A DNA stretch of 64,000 bases from CAWEQW01 sp963811365 (GTDB taxonomy: Bacteria; Actinomycetota; Actinomycetes; Propionibacteriales; Nocardioidaceae), in the NCBI GenBank assembly GCA_963811365.1, contig CAWEQW010000002.1:310001-374000 (forward strand), read 5' to 3'. Positions 8,020 to 16,577 of this stretch are shown one piece after another. Both the position numbers and the translations under genes were made by a program. The notes below the pieces were generated by a model. The model ran no database searches and had not been told where the DNA came from. It was given only the letters and a program-made list of their open reading frames with translations. Position 1 is the first letter of the stretch, and each line of letters starts with the position of its first letter.

Positions 8020-9393
8020 TCAGCGGGACTCCTCGGCGTGGTCGGTGGCGGCGTCGGCGCCCGTGTCGGTGCCGGCGTGCTCATCGGCGGCGGCCGCGAC
8101 CCGGACCGCCTCGACCAGCGCGCCGTCGTCCTCGGGGCGGACCGCGACCAGGTCCAGCAGCAGGCGTCCCTGCTCGACGTGTCCGACGACCGGGCGCCGT
8201 CCGGTGCGCAGGGGGGTGGCCAGCCGTGCGGGCAGCGCGACGGCGGCGCTGGGCAGCCGCACGTCCGGGGCGCCGCCGCCGCCGACCGCAGCGGTCGACG
8301 CAACGGCGCAGGGCAGTCCCGGCTCGGTGGTCCCCGGGAGGCCGGACAGCGCCTCGGCGATGCGGCTCGCGCGGGCCAGCAGCGCCGTCTGGTCCGCGGC
8401 CAGCGCGGCGGCCACCGGAGTCGGCGGGCCGGTGAGCGTCGCCTCGAGCGCGGCCAGCGTCAGCTTGTCGACGCGCAGCGCTCGGGCGAAGGGGTGTCGG
8501 CGCAGGCGCTCCACCAGGTCGGCGCGGCCGAGCAGCAGCCCGCACTGCGGGCCGCCGAGAAGCTTGTCACCCGAGGCGGTCACCAGGGCTGCTCCCTGGC
8601 GCAGGCTGTCGGTGGCGCTCGGCTCGGCGGGAAGTCGCGGGTGACGGGCGAGCAGGCCCGAGCCGATGTCGTGCACCACGGGCACCGGCAGGGACGCGAG
8701 CTCGGCCACCGGCACGCTGGCGGTGAAACCCTGCACGACGAAGTTCGACGGGTGCACCTTCAAGATGAACGCGGTGTCCTCGTCGACCGCCTCGGCGTAG
8801 TCGGTCAGCCGGACGCGGTTCGTGGTGCCCACCTCTCGCAGCCGTGCGCCCAGCGACTCGACGAGCTCGGGAACCCGGAAGCCGTCCCCGATCTCGACCA
8901 GCTCGCCGCGGGCCACGACCACGACCCTGTCGGCCGCCAGGCCGCGGGCGGCCAGCGCGAGGGCCGCGGCGCCGTTGTTCACGACATGCACGGCCTCCGC
9001 CTCCGGGACGGCGGCGGCCAGCGCGTCCATCGCGCCGCGGCCGCGGCGGTCCCGTCGGCCGGTCCGAAGGTCCAGCTCCACGTCCGTCGCACCGGCCGCG
9101 ACGGCGAGCGCCTCCACGGCGGCGGGGGACAGCGGGGCGCGTCCGAGGTTGGTGTGGACGATGACGCCCGTGGCGTTGAGCACCGGCCGCAGGATGGTGG
9201 CGGCGGCAGGCACCAGTCCCATCGCCGCGTCGGCCACCGCGCCGGGCGCCACCTGCCCGGAGCGGCACCGGTCGAGCGCGACCGCGACCGCCTCCTTGAC
9301 CAGGCGCGTCCCCACCCGCTCGGCCGCCTCGCGCAGGCGAGGGTCCGCGAGCACCTGGTCGGTGCGGGGTGTCGCCCGGCGGGGGTCAGTCAT
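8020..9393 (-). CDS. selA: L-seryl-tRNA(Sec) selenium transferase SelA
   Basis: PLP enzyme that turns Ser-tRNA(Sec) into Sec-tRNA(Sec) using selenophosphate; 457 residues from ATG 9393. Diagnostic are NATGVIVHTNLGRAPLS near residue 75 and the PLP lysine in SGDKLLGGPQCG near residue 285. The ACT-like C-terminal part with RPVVGHVEQGRLLLDLVAVR is present. An in-frame ATG at 9402 is possible, but a TACGAT box 13 nt before 9393 suggests a leaderless start there. First gene of selA-selB; it works with tRNA-Sec at 11153 and SelD at 16578. Confidence 0.96.
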   Translation of the reverse strand: MTDPRRATPRTDQVLADPRLREAAERVGTRLVKEAVAVALDRCRSGQVAPGAVADAAMGLVPAAATILRPVLNATGVIVHTNLGRAPLSPAAVEALAVAAGATDVELDLRTGRRDRRGRGAMDALAAAVPEAEAVHVVNNGAAALALAARGLAADRVVVVARGELVEIGDGFRVPELVESLGARLREVGTTNRVRLTDYAEAVDEDTAFILKVHPSNFVVQGFTASVPVAELASLPVPVVHDIGSGLLARHPRLPAEPSATDSLRQGAALVTASGDKLLGGPQCGLLLGRADLVERLRRHPFARALRVDKLTLAALEATLTGPPTPVAAALAADQTALLARASRIAEALSGLPGTTEPGLPCAVASTAAVGGGGAPDVRLPSAAVALPARLATPLRTGRRPVVGHVEQGRLLLDLVAVRPEDDGALVEAVRVAAAADEHAGTDTGADAATDHAEESR

Positions 9394-9468
9394 GGTCGTC
9401 ATCGTAGGTGCGTCCCGCCGCAGCCCGAGGCCCGGGCGCGGTGCCCGGTGCAGGTACTGGCAGGGGTC

Positions 9469-9497
9469 TTGCCGTGGCTGTCTGGAGCGGTTAGGTT
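9469..9497 (+). promoter_or_regulatory. Housekeeping-type promoter of the small ANTAR gene
   Basis: TTGCCG (9469-9474), 17 bases, TAGGTT (9492-9497), a good match to the primary sigma factor consensus. It would start transcription near 9504 and leave a leader of about 85 nt before the TTG start at 9589. Confidence 0.5.
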
Positions 9498-9588
9498 TTC
9501 AGAAGCCCTCTACGGCGTTCCGAGGTACTCGGGGTGCCGTCAGGGGACCACCCCAGACTCCCGGTGGCGTGCGAGCCTGGAGGTTACC

Positions 9589-9960
9589 TTGGCAAGCTCG
9601 ACCACGAACTCGTCCTGGACCCCCGAGTGGGGCCCCTCGCCCAGTGTGAGTGGTGCGTCCACGAGTGTTGAGATCACCGGAGAGCCGACGCCGTTCTCCC
9701 GCCTCGAACCGCAGGCAGCGGTGGTCGAGCAGGCGGTCGGCGTCCTGATGTTCCGCTACGGGCTCGGCTCCTACGAGGCGCTCGGCGTGCTGGCTCGCTG
9801 GTCACACGACGCGTGCGTCGACGTTCCCGAGCTGTCCCGGATCCTCATGCACGGCATCTGTCTCGGCCGCATCGACACCGAAGACCGCAGAGCGACCCTC
9901 GTCCGGTGGCTGGTGCAGCGGATGCGCACGGACCCCGCCCTGGACCCCTCGACCACCTGA
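9589..9960 (+). CDS. Small ANTAR-domain RNA-binding regulator
   Basis: A 123-residue protein that is essentially one ANTAR domain: FSRLEPQAAVVEQAVGVLMF, then YGLGSYEALGVLARWSHDAC and VPELSRILMHGICLG. ANTAR domains bind paired hexaloop RNA hairpins and block terminators. No receiver or GAF domain precedes it, only about 40 Ser/Thr-rich residues. The start is most likely TTG 9589, placed 6 bp after GGAGG; no ATG in frame is better. A strong terminator follows (9966-10013). A PdtaS-like kinase (60025) is in the window, but this protein has no phospho-acceptor domain. Confidence 0.85.
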   Translation: MASSTTNSSWTPEWGPSPSVSGASTSVEITGEPTPFSRLEPQAAVVEQAVGVLMFRYGLGSYEALGVLARWSHDACVDVPELSRILMHGICLGRIDTEDRRATLVRWLVQRMRTDPALDPSTT

Positions 9961-9965
9961 CATCA

Positions 9966-10013
9966 CCCGCGGCCGCGCCGGTCCCTTACGCAGCGTGACC
10001 GGCCGGCCGCGGG
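9966..10013 (+). terminator. Strong hairpin terminator after the ANTAR gene
   Basis: CCCGCGGCCG at 9966-9975 pairs with CGGCCGCGGG at 10004-10013, and an inner CCGGTC/GACCGG continues the stem. There is no T-run, as is common for terminators in high-GC actinobacteria. Confidence 0.6.
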
Positions 10014-10057
10014 CGACCTCCGGTCCGGTGTCGGGGCAGACCGTGGCGGCGAGACCT

Positions 10058-10083
10058 GCATGGCGCTCGGTCGGCCCGGGTAC
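10058..10083 (+). promoter_or_regulatory. SigB/SigF-type promoter of the membrane-protein gene
   Basis: GCAT (10058-10061), 16 bases, GGGTAC (10078-10083). The same box pair stands before the baeRF2 gene. The predicted start point falls at or next to the ATG at 10093, so the mRNA would be leaderless. Confidence 0.45.
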
Positions 10084-10092
10084 GTCAGGCCC

Positions 10093-11052
10093 ATGAGCGC
10101 ATCCTCCCGGCCCGTCCCGCCCGCCCGGCTGCGAGCGGCGAACGTCGCCAGGGGAGCGCTGGGGGCCGTGGCGCTCGCGCGGCCCCGGACGATGGCCGGC
10201 GTGTACGGCGCGGACCCTTCCGCGCGACCAGCCGTCGTGGCCGCGCGGGTGCTCGGCGGCCGGCACCTCACGGAGGCCGCGGTCCTCGAGGCCTCACCGA
10301 CGGTGCGCACCCGGATGGTGGCCGCGGCCGTCGACCTGACGCACGCCTCCAGCATGGTCCTGCTGGCCGTCGTCTCGCGACGTTGGCGTCGTCCGGCGCT
10401 GGTCAGCGCGTCGGTGGCCGTGGCCTGCGCGGCGGCGACGTACCCGCTCCCGACGGCCGCCGACCTCGACCGCCGGGAGAGCCGGCCGATAGCCGGCCGT
10501 GACCCGGTCGCCCGTCCCGAGCGCGTCGGACGGGCCGTGGACGACGAGGAGGACGACGAGGGGGATGACGAGGGGGACGACGACGAGGACGACGGCCCGT
10601 CCGCGGAGCAGATGGGGCGGCGGGTGCGCAGCCGCTCCGCAGCGGCGGACGACCGTCGCCGGCGGCTGCTGGAGCGCTCGATGGCCACCCATCGGCCCTT
10701 CGCCCGCGCCGCGGCCGTGCTGCTCGCCGCGATGGCTGTCTGGCTGCTCGTCGGGCAGTGGGTGCTGAACTACCCGCTCAACGGTCCGGCGCAGAACGCC
10801 GCCCTGCGGGAGACCGGCTTCGCCGTGGTCGTGGCGCTGTGCGGGCTGCGGCTGGTGGTCGTCAGGCGCAGCCCGGTCGCGACCGGCGTCGCCGTGCTGT
10901 GCGGCGTGCTGCTGCTGGTCAGCGGCCCCCTGCTGGGGCGCACCTGGAGGCCCGCCGAGGCGGACGAGGTGGCGTCCGGGGTCCTGGTCCTGGTCCTCGG
11001 CCTGCTCACCTGGCCCCGGCGCGGGGCCTCGGGCGACGCAGCCCAGGCGTGA
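10093..11052 (+). CDS. Membrane protein of unknown function with an acidic linker
   Basis: 319 residues, not recognised with certainty. The N-terminal half has two or three hydrophobic stretches and a block RVLGGRHLTEAAVLEASPTV of the kind seen in uncharacterised actinobacterial proteins. Residues about 147-170 are a highly acidic linker of Asp, Glu and Gly. The C-terminal 115 residues form four helices, starting AAVLLAAMAVWLLVGQWVLN, that vaguely resemble SPW-repeat membrane proteins. I choose ATG 10093 because a GGGTAC box ends 9 bp upstream and there is no ribosome site; an in-frame ATG at 10060 is possible. Its promoter suggests stress control. Confidence 0.65.
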   Translation: MSASSRPVPPARLRAANVARGALGAVALARPRTMAGVYGADPSARPAVVAARVLGGRHLTEAAVLEASPTVRTRMVAAAVDLTHASSMVLLAVVSRRWRRPALVSASVAVACAAATYPLPTAADLDRRESRPIAGRDPVARPERVGRAVDDEEDDEGDDEGDDDEDDGPSAEQMGRRVRSRSAAADDRRRRLLERSMATHRPFARAAAVLLAAMAVWLLVGQWVLNYPLNGPAQNAALRETGFAVVVALCGLRLVVVRRSPVATGVAVLCGVLLLVSGPLLGRTWRPAEADEVASGVLVLVLGLLTWPRRGASGDAAQA

Positions 11053-11152
11053 CCATGACCGCCGGGAGACCTTCCGGGTCGCGGCCATCCCTGCGGACGC
11101 GGTCCGCGCCGAGGTCGTAGTCGGCTTCGACAGCTGAGCGTGCGACGGGCTG

Positions 11153-11247
11153 TGGCGGAGGCGGACGGGAATCGAACCCGCCGGACCCGGATACCGGGCC
11201 CCTACGGTTTTGAGGACCGCGCCCGTCACCAGACGAGAAACGCCTCC
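11153..11247 (-). tRNA. selC: tRNA-Sec (anticodon UCA)
   Basis: Reading on the minus strand from 11247: acceptor GGAGGCG pairs with CGCCTCC, followed by G73 and an encoded CCA (11155-11153). The D-arm CTCGTC-TGGT-GACGGG is six base pairs with a four-base loop, typical of tRNA-Sec. The anticodon arm GCGGT-CCTCAAA-ACCGT gives anticodon TCA. The long extra arm contains GGCCCGG/CCGGGTC, and the T-arm has GTTCGATTC. Position 33 is C rather than the usual U. A TAGACT -10 box stands just upstream (11255-11260). It diverges from fdhA, which needs it to read UGA. Confidence 0.96.
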
Positions 11248-11305
11248 GCGGAGCAGTCTAGGTGCCGGGTGGCCGGACGCACGTTTGGGGCCCGAACCCG
11301 CGGGA

Positions 11306-11311
11306 TACGTT
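11306..11311 (+). promoter_or_regulatory. -10 box of a leaderless fdhA transcript
   Basis: TACGTT ends 6 bases before the ATG at 11318 and there is no purine-rich ribosome site between. The spacing places the transcription start at the A of the start codon. The -35 region is weak. Confidence 0.45.
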
Positions 11312-11317
11312 GGCCGC

Positions 11318-14300
11318 ATGGGCGAGAAGGGCTTCCTCGAGTTGTGGCCGCTGGTGCGCCAGCTGCGGGGCGCGGACAGGCTCGGCAGGGGCGCCGCGGC
11401 GCAGTCCCGGCGCAGCGAGCACCTCCAGCCGCGGATCGCCGAGGCCGACCGGGTGGCGCCGTCGGTGTGCCCGTACTGCGCGGTGGGCTGCGCCCAGAAG
11501 ATCTTCGTCAAGGACGAGAAGGTCGTCCAGATCGAGGGCGACCCGGCCAGCCCGATCTCCCGCGGACGCCTCTGCCCCAAGGGCAGCGCCAGCAAGCAGC
11601 TCGTCACCTCGCCGACCCGGGAGACCACGGTCCGCTACCGCCGGCCGTACGGCACCGAGTGGGAGGAGCTCGACCTGGACACCGCGATGGACATGATCGC
11701 GGACCGGGTCATCGCCACCCGCAGGAGGTTCTGGCAGTGGGAGGACGACGAGGGCCGCCGGACCCGGCGGACCATGGGCATCGCCAGCCTCGGAGGAGCG
11801 ACCCTCGACAACGAGGAGAACTACCTCATGAAGAAGCTGTACACGGCGATGGGCGCTATCCAGATCGAGAACCAGGCCCGGATTTGACACTCCTCCACCG
11901 TTCCCGGTCTGGGGACCTCGTTCGGTCGCGGCGGAGCGACCTCGTTCCTGCAGGACCTCGCCAACGCCGACTGCATCCTGATCGAGGGCTCGAACATGGC
12001 CGAGGCCCATCCGGTCGGGTTCCAGTGGGTGATGGAGGCCAAGCGGCGGGGCGCGACGATCATCCACGTCGACCCCCGGTTCACGCGGACCTCCGCGGTC
12101 GCCGACATCCACGTGCCGATCCGCGCGGGCTCGGACATCGCGTTCCTCGGAGCGTTGGTCAACCACGTCCTGACCAACGAGGCCGACTTCCGCGAGTACG
12201 TCGTGGCGTACACCAACGCCGCCACGATCATCGACGACAAGTTCCAGGACACCGAGGACCTCGACGGGCTGTTCTCCGGGTTCGGGGAGGACACCGGGCA
12301 CTACGACCCGACCTCGTGGCAGTACGAGACCTCCCGGGAGGACGTCGAGGCGCGGGTCGCGGCGGGCGAGGGCGGGTCGAGCGCCCACGGCGCGCACCAC
12401 GCGGCGGAGGCCGCGCACTCCGACGTGCACGGCTCCGGCGGGGCGCCGGTGCCCGGGAAGGGCTTCCGCGACGAGACGCTGCAGCACCCCCGCTGCGTGT
12501 TCCAGATCCTGAAGCGGCACTTCGCCCGCTACACCCCGGAGATGGTGCAGGAGGTCTGCGGCATCGAGCCGGAGCAGTTCCGGGCGGTTGCCGACGCCCT
12601 GACCCGCAACAGCGGCCGGGAGCGCACGGCGGCGTTCTGCTACGCGGTCGGCTGGACGCAGCACAGCGTCGGGTCGCAGATGATCCGGACCGCCTCGATC
12701 CTGCAGACGCTGCTCGGCAACATCGGGCGTCCCGGCGGCGGCATCATGGCGCTGCGCGGGCACGCCTCCATCCAGGGCTCGACGGACATCCCGACGCTGT
12801 TCAACATCCTGCCGGGCTACCTGCCGATGCCGCACGCGGAGCTGCACCACGACATGGACAGCTACGTCTCCGACGAGGAGGGCAAGGCCGGCTTCTGGGG
12901 CAACATCCGCTCCTACGCCGTGAGCCTGCTGAAGTCCTACTGGGGCGACGCGGCGACGCCGGAGAACGACTTCTGCTTCGACTACCTGCCGCGGGTGACC
13001 GGGGACCACTCGACGTACCACACGGTCAAGTCCCAGATCGAGGAGCCGGGGCAGGGCTACTTCATCGTCGGGGAGAACCCGGCGGTCGGGAACGCCAACG
13101 GCAAGCTCCAGCGGCTCGGGCTGGCGAACCTCGGCTGGCTGGTCGTGCGGGACATGGTGATGGTCGAGTCGGCCACGTTCTGGAAGGACGGGCCGGAGAT
13201 CGAGACCGGCGAGCTCGAGACCGACAAGATCGGCACGGAGGTGTTCTTCCTGCCGGCCGCCTCGCACGTGGAGAAGTCGGGCTCGTTCACGCAGACCCAG
13301 CGGATGCTGCAGTGGCGCACCAAGGCGGTCGACCCGCCGGGCGAGGCCCGCAGTGAGCTCCAGTTCTACTACGAGCTGGGACAGCGGATCCGGGCCAGGC
13401 TCGCCGGCTCCACCGACGAGATGGACCGGCCGCTGCTGGACCTCACCTGGGACTACCCCACCGAGGGGCCGCTGCAGGAGCCGGACGGCAGCGCGGTGCT
13501 GCGCGAGATCAACGGCACCGGGCCGGACGGCCGTGCCCTGTCCGCGTACAAGCAGCTGAAGGCGGACGGCTCGACCAGCTGCGGGTGCTGGATCTACTGC
13601 GGCGTGTACGCCGACGAGAAGAACCAGGCAGCCCGCCGCACGCCGCACTGGGAGCAGGACGAGGTCGCGCTCGAGTGGGGCTGGGTGTGGCCCGCGAACC
13701 GGCGGATCCTCTACAACCGCGCCTCGGCGGCGCCCGACGGCACGCCGTGGAGCGACCGCAAGAGGTACCTGTGGTGGGACGCGGAGCAGCAGAGGTGGAG
13801 CGGCCCGGACGTGCCGGACTTCGTGCCGGACCGGGCGCCGGACTTCGTCCCCGAGGACGGTGCCAAGGGGCCGGACGCCATCGGTGGCCAGGACCCGTTC
13901 ATCATGCAGACGGACGGGAAGGCGTGGCTCTTCGCGCCCGGTGGGGTCGTGGACGGCCCGCTGCCGGCGCACTACGAGCCCGCGGAGTCGCCGGTCCACA
14001 ACCCGTTGTACGGCCGGCAGAGCAACCCCGCCCGCCGGACGCTACCCACCGAGTCGAACCCGCTGAACCCGTCGTACTCCGAGGTGTTCCCCTACGTCTT
14101 CACGACCTACCGGCTGACCGAGCACCACACGGCCGGGGGGATGAGCCGCACGCTGCCCTACCTCAGCGAGCTCCAGCCGGAGTTCTTCTGCGAGGTCTCG
14201 CCGAGGCTCGCGACGGAACGCGGCCTGACCCACAACGGCTGGGCGACGATCACCACGTCCCGCACCGCCATCGAGGCCCGGGTGCTGGTCACCGAGCGGG

Positions 14301-14614
14301 TGCGCTCGCTCAGGATGGGGGACCGGTGGGTCGAGCAGGTGGGGCTGCCCTACCACTGGGGTCACAACGGGCTGTCCACCGGCGACTCGGCCAACGACCT
14401 GGTGAACGTGACCTTGGACCCCAACGTCTACATCCAGGACAAGGTCGGGACCTGCGACATCCGCCCCGGCCGGCGGCCGCGCGGGGCGCAGCTCCCGGCG
14501 TACGTCGCGGACTACCGGCGGCGCGCCGGACTGTCCGAAGAAGGTGGCTCCGACGGACCGGTCGTGGCCGACGCCGACCAGACGCCCGCCGTCGCCGAGG
14601 AGGACGCCCGATGA
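11318..14614 (+). CDS. fdhA: Formate dehydrogenase alpha subunit, selenoprotein (UGA 11885-11887 = Sec190)
   Basis: Molybdenum/tungsten bis-MGD formate dehydrogenase, 1,098 residues including selenocysteine. A 4Fe-4S site lies at C51, C54, C58 and C86 (CPYCAVGC...LCPKG). Then IENQARI is followed by an in-frame TGA and HSSTVPGLGTSFGRGGAT, exactly where Sec binds the metal in FdhF/FdnG. A SECIS hairpin follows at once. Downstream are GSNMAEAHPVGFQWV and the C-terminal MopB domain. No Tat signal is seen, unlike E. coli FdnG, so the subunit probably faces the cytoplasm. Start ATG 11318, likely leaderless. The stop overlaps fdhB by 4 bp. A naive reading splits this gene at the UGA. Confidence 0.95.
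11885..11915 (+). promoter_or_regulatory. UGA Sec codon and bacterial SECIS hairpin
   Basis: TGA at 11885-11887, then 13 bases, then TTCCC-GGTCT-GGGGA at 11901-11915: a five-pair stem with apical loop GGUCU. The E. coli fdhF/fdnG SECIS elements also have a GGUCU apical sequence that SelB contacts, at a similar distance after UGA. Type and position together make this a confident SECIS call. Confidence 0.85.
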
Positions 14615-15564
14615 GGAACGCGTTATACGGACCGCTCGAGGACGTGCAGGGCGACGCCGGGTACGCCGAGCACCCGCCCCGGATGGGCTTCTTCACCGAC
14701 ACCTCGGTCTGCATCGGGTGCAAGGCGTGCGAGGTCGCGTGCAAGGAGTGGAACGAGGTGCCCGCCGACGACGTCGGGCTGACCGGGATGTCCTACGACA
14801 ACACCGGGGCCCTGGGTGCCAGCACCTGGCGGCACGTCGCGTTCGTCGAGAGGCCGGTGGAGCCGAGCCGGCCCCTGCACCCGACCACCAAGGACCTCGG
14901 CCTGCCGGGCATGGGCCCTCCGGGGTGGAACGGAGACGGCTCCTCCGCCGACGGGCTGCCGTCGAAGGAGGACCAGGGTGCCGCCTCCGGCGACGCCGGC
15001 GTCCGCTGGCTGATGTCCTCGGACGTCTGCAAGCACTGCACGCACGCCGCCTGTCTCGACGTCTGCCCCACGGGCTCGCTGTTCCGCACCGAGTTCGGGA
15101 CCGTGGTGGTCCAGCCGGACATCTGCAACGGCTGCGGCTACTGCGTGCCGGCCTGCCCGTACGGCGTCATCGACCTGCGCAAGGAGGACGGCCGAGCATT
15201 CAAGTGCACGCTCTGCTACGACCGGCTCAAGGTCGGTGAGACGCCGGCGTGCGCCAAGGCCTGCCCCACCGAGTCGATCCAGTACGGCGAGGTCGACGAG
15301 CTGCGCGAGCGCGCGGACCGACGGCTGGCCGAGCTCCACGAGCAGGGCGTGGACGTCGCGCGCCTGTACGGCCGGGACCCCGACGACGGCGTCGGCGGCG
15401 ACGGCGCGTTCTTCCTGCTGCTCGACGAGCCCGAGGTGTACGGGCTGCCGCCGGACCCGGTGGTCACCACGCGCGACATCAGCTCGATGTGGCGGCACGT
15501 CGGGGCCGCCGCGGCGACGCTGTTCGGCCTCGGGGTCGCCTCCTTCCTGGGGCGGCGGCGATGA
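14611..15564 (+). CDS. fdhB: Formate dehydrogenase iron-sulfur (beta) subunit
   Basis: Electron-transfer subunit with four 4Fe-4S clusters, 317 residues. The cysteine groups are CIGCKACEVACKEW, CKHCTHAACLDVCPTG, CNGCGYCVPACPYG and CTLC with CAKACPT. An insertion of about 60 residues separates the first and second groups, as in FdnH-type proteins. A C-terminal hydrophobic helix (HVGAAAATLFGLGVASFLG) would anchor it to the membrane. ATG 14611 overlaps the fdhA stop (ATGA), and its own stop overlaps fdhC the same way. Confidence 0.94.
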   Translation: MRNALYGPLEDVQGDAGYAEHPPRMGFFTDTSVCIGCKACEVACKEWNEVPADDVGLTGMSYDNTGALGASTWRHVAFVERPVEPSRPLHPTTKDLGLPGMGPPGWNGDGSSADGLPSKEDQGAASGDAGVRWLMSSDVCKHCTHAACLDVCPTGSLFRTEFGTVVVQPDICNGCGYCVPACPYGVIDLRKEDGRAFKCTLCYDRLKVGETPACAKACPTESIQYGEVDELRERADRRLAELHEQGVDVARLYGRDPDDGVGGDGAFFLLLDEPEVYGLPPDPVVTTRDISSMWRHVGAAAATLFGLGVASFLGRRR

Positions 15565-16526
15565 GCCCGCGCGGTGGACATGCGGGTGAGCGCTCGATGG
15601 TCCCGGAGCCGGAGTTCGACTCCTACTACGGCAAGCAGATCATCAAGACGCCGACCTGGAAGACGCCCGACGTCCCGCTGTACCTCTTCCTCGGTGGGAT
15701 GGCCGGCGCGGCGGGGGTGCTGGCCGAGGGTGCTGCAGCCACCGGCAACCGCCCCCTCGAGCGGGTGGCCCGGCTGACCGCGGCGGGCGGCGCGGCGCTC
15801 GGCACCGTCTTCCTCGTGCACGACCTCGGACGTCCCGAGCGGTTCCTCAACATGCTGCGCGTGTTCAAGGTCACCTCGCCGCTGTCGGTGGGGTCGTTCA
15901 TCCTGGCGCCGTTCAGCGGCCTCTCGTCGCTGGCCGCCGCCTCCGTGGTCACGGGCAGGCTGCCGCGGCTGGGCCGGCTCGCCGGGCTCGGCGCCGCCGC
16001 GTTCGGCCCGCCGCTGACGACGTACACCTCCGCCCTGCTGGCCAACACCGCAGTCCCGGCCTGGCACGAGGCCCACCGCGAGCTGCCCTTCGTCTTCGCC
16101 GGGTCGGGGGCGAGCGCCGCGGGTGGCATGGCGCTGATCTTCACACCGAAGGCGAGCAACCAGGCCGCCCGGCGGATGGCGATCGCCGGGGCCGCGGTCG
16201 AGCTGGCGGCCTCGGAGACGATCAAGCGGCGGGTCGGCATGGTCGCCGAGCCGTACGTCGAGGGCCGGCCCGGCCTGCTGATGCGCACGGCGTCGCGGAT
16301 GACCGCCGCCGCGGCGGTGCTGTCGACGGTCGGCGGCCGGTCCCGCGGGGTCTCTGTGGTCTGTGGGGTGACCTACGTGGTGGCCTCGGCGATCACCCGC
16401 TTCGGGGTGTTCGAGGCCGGGATCGCCTCGGCGAAGGACCCGAAGTACACCGTCGTACCGCAGAAGGAGCGGCTCGCCCGGCGCGCCTCGGAGAAGGTGA
16501 CCGGCGAGGTGCGGGCCGACGCCTGA
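15561..16526 (+). CDS. NrfD/PsrC-type membrane subunit of the formate dehydrogenase
   Basis: 321-residue membrane protein with about eight helices, probably passing electrons from FdhB to the quinone pool. Seen are DVPLYLFLGGMAGAAGVLAEG near residue 40, HDLGRPERFLNMLRVFK (a family signature) near 88, and SPLSVGSFILAPFSG. It replaces the cytochrome b subunit (FdnI) of the E. coli enzyme. Start ATG 15561, overlapping fdhB by 4 bp. Last gene of the fdh operon, followed by selD after a short gap with its own promoter. Confidence 0.9.
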   Translation: MSPRGGHAGERSMVPEPEFDSYYGKQIIKTPTWKTPDVPLYLFLGGMAGAAGVLAEGAAATGNRPLERVARLTAAGGAALGTVFLVHDLGRPERFLNMLRVFKVTSPLSVGSFILAPFSGLSSLAAASVVTGRLPRLGRLAGLGAAAFGPPLTTYTSALLANTAVPAWHEAHRELPFVFAGSGASAAGGMALIFTPKASNQAARRMAIAGAAVELAASETIKRRVGMVAEPYVEGRPGLLMRTASRMTAAAAVLSTVGGRSRGVSVVCGVTYVVASAITRFGVFEAGIASAKDPKYTVVPQKERLARRASEKVTGEVRADA

Positions 16527-16565
16527 CCGGCCGGGAGCGCTCACGGTGCCCTCAGGTGTGGTGAG

Positions 16566-16571
16566 TACCGT
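16566..16571 (+). promoter_or_regulatory. -10 box of a leaderless selD transcript
   Basis: TACCGT stands 6 bases before the GTG at 16578 and there is no ribosome site. This gives selD its own leaderless mRNA in addition to any read-through from the fdh operon. Confidence 0.4.
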
Positions 16572-16577
16572 TGGCAC

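Noticed and set aside
11258..13999. A 913-codon open frame antisense to fdhA
   Set aside because: High-GC antisense frame with Arg/Val/Leu-rich text and no family likeness; the sense strand has clear FDH motifs.
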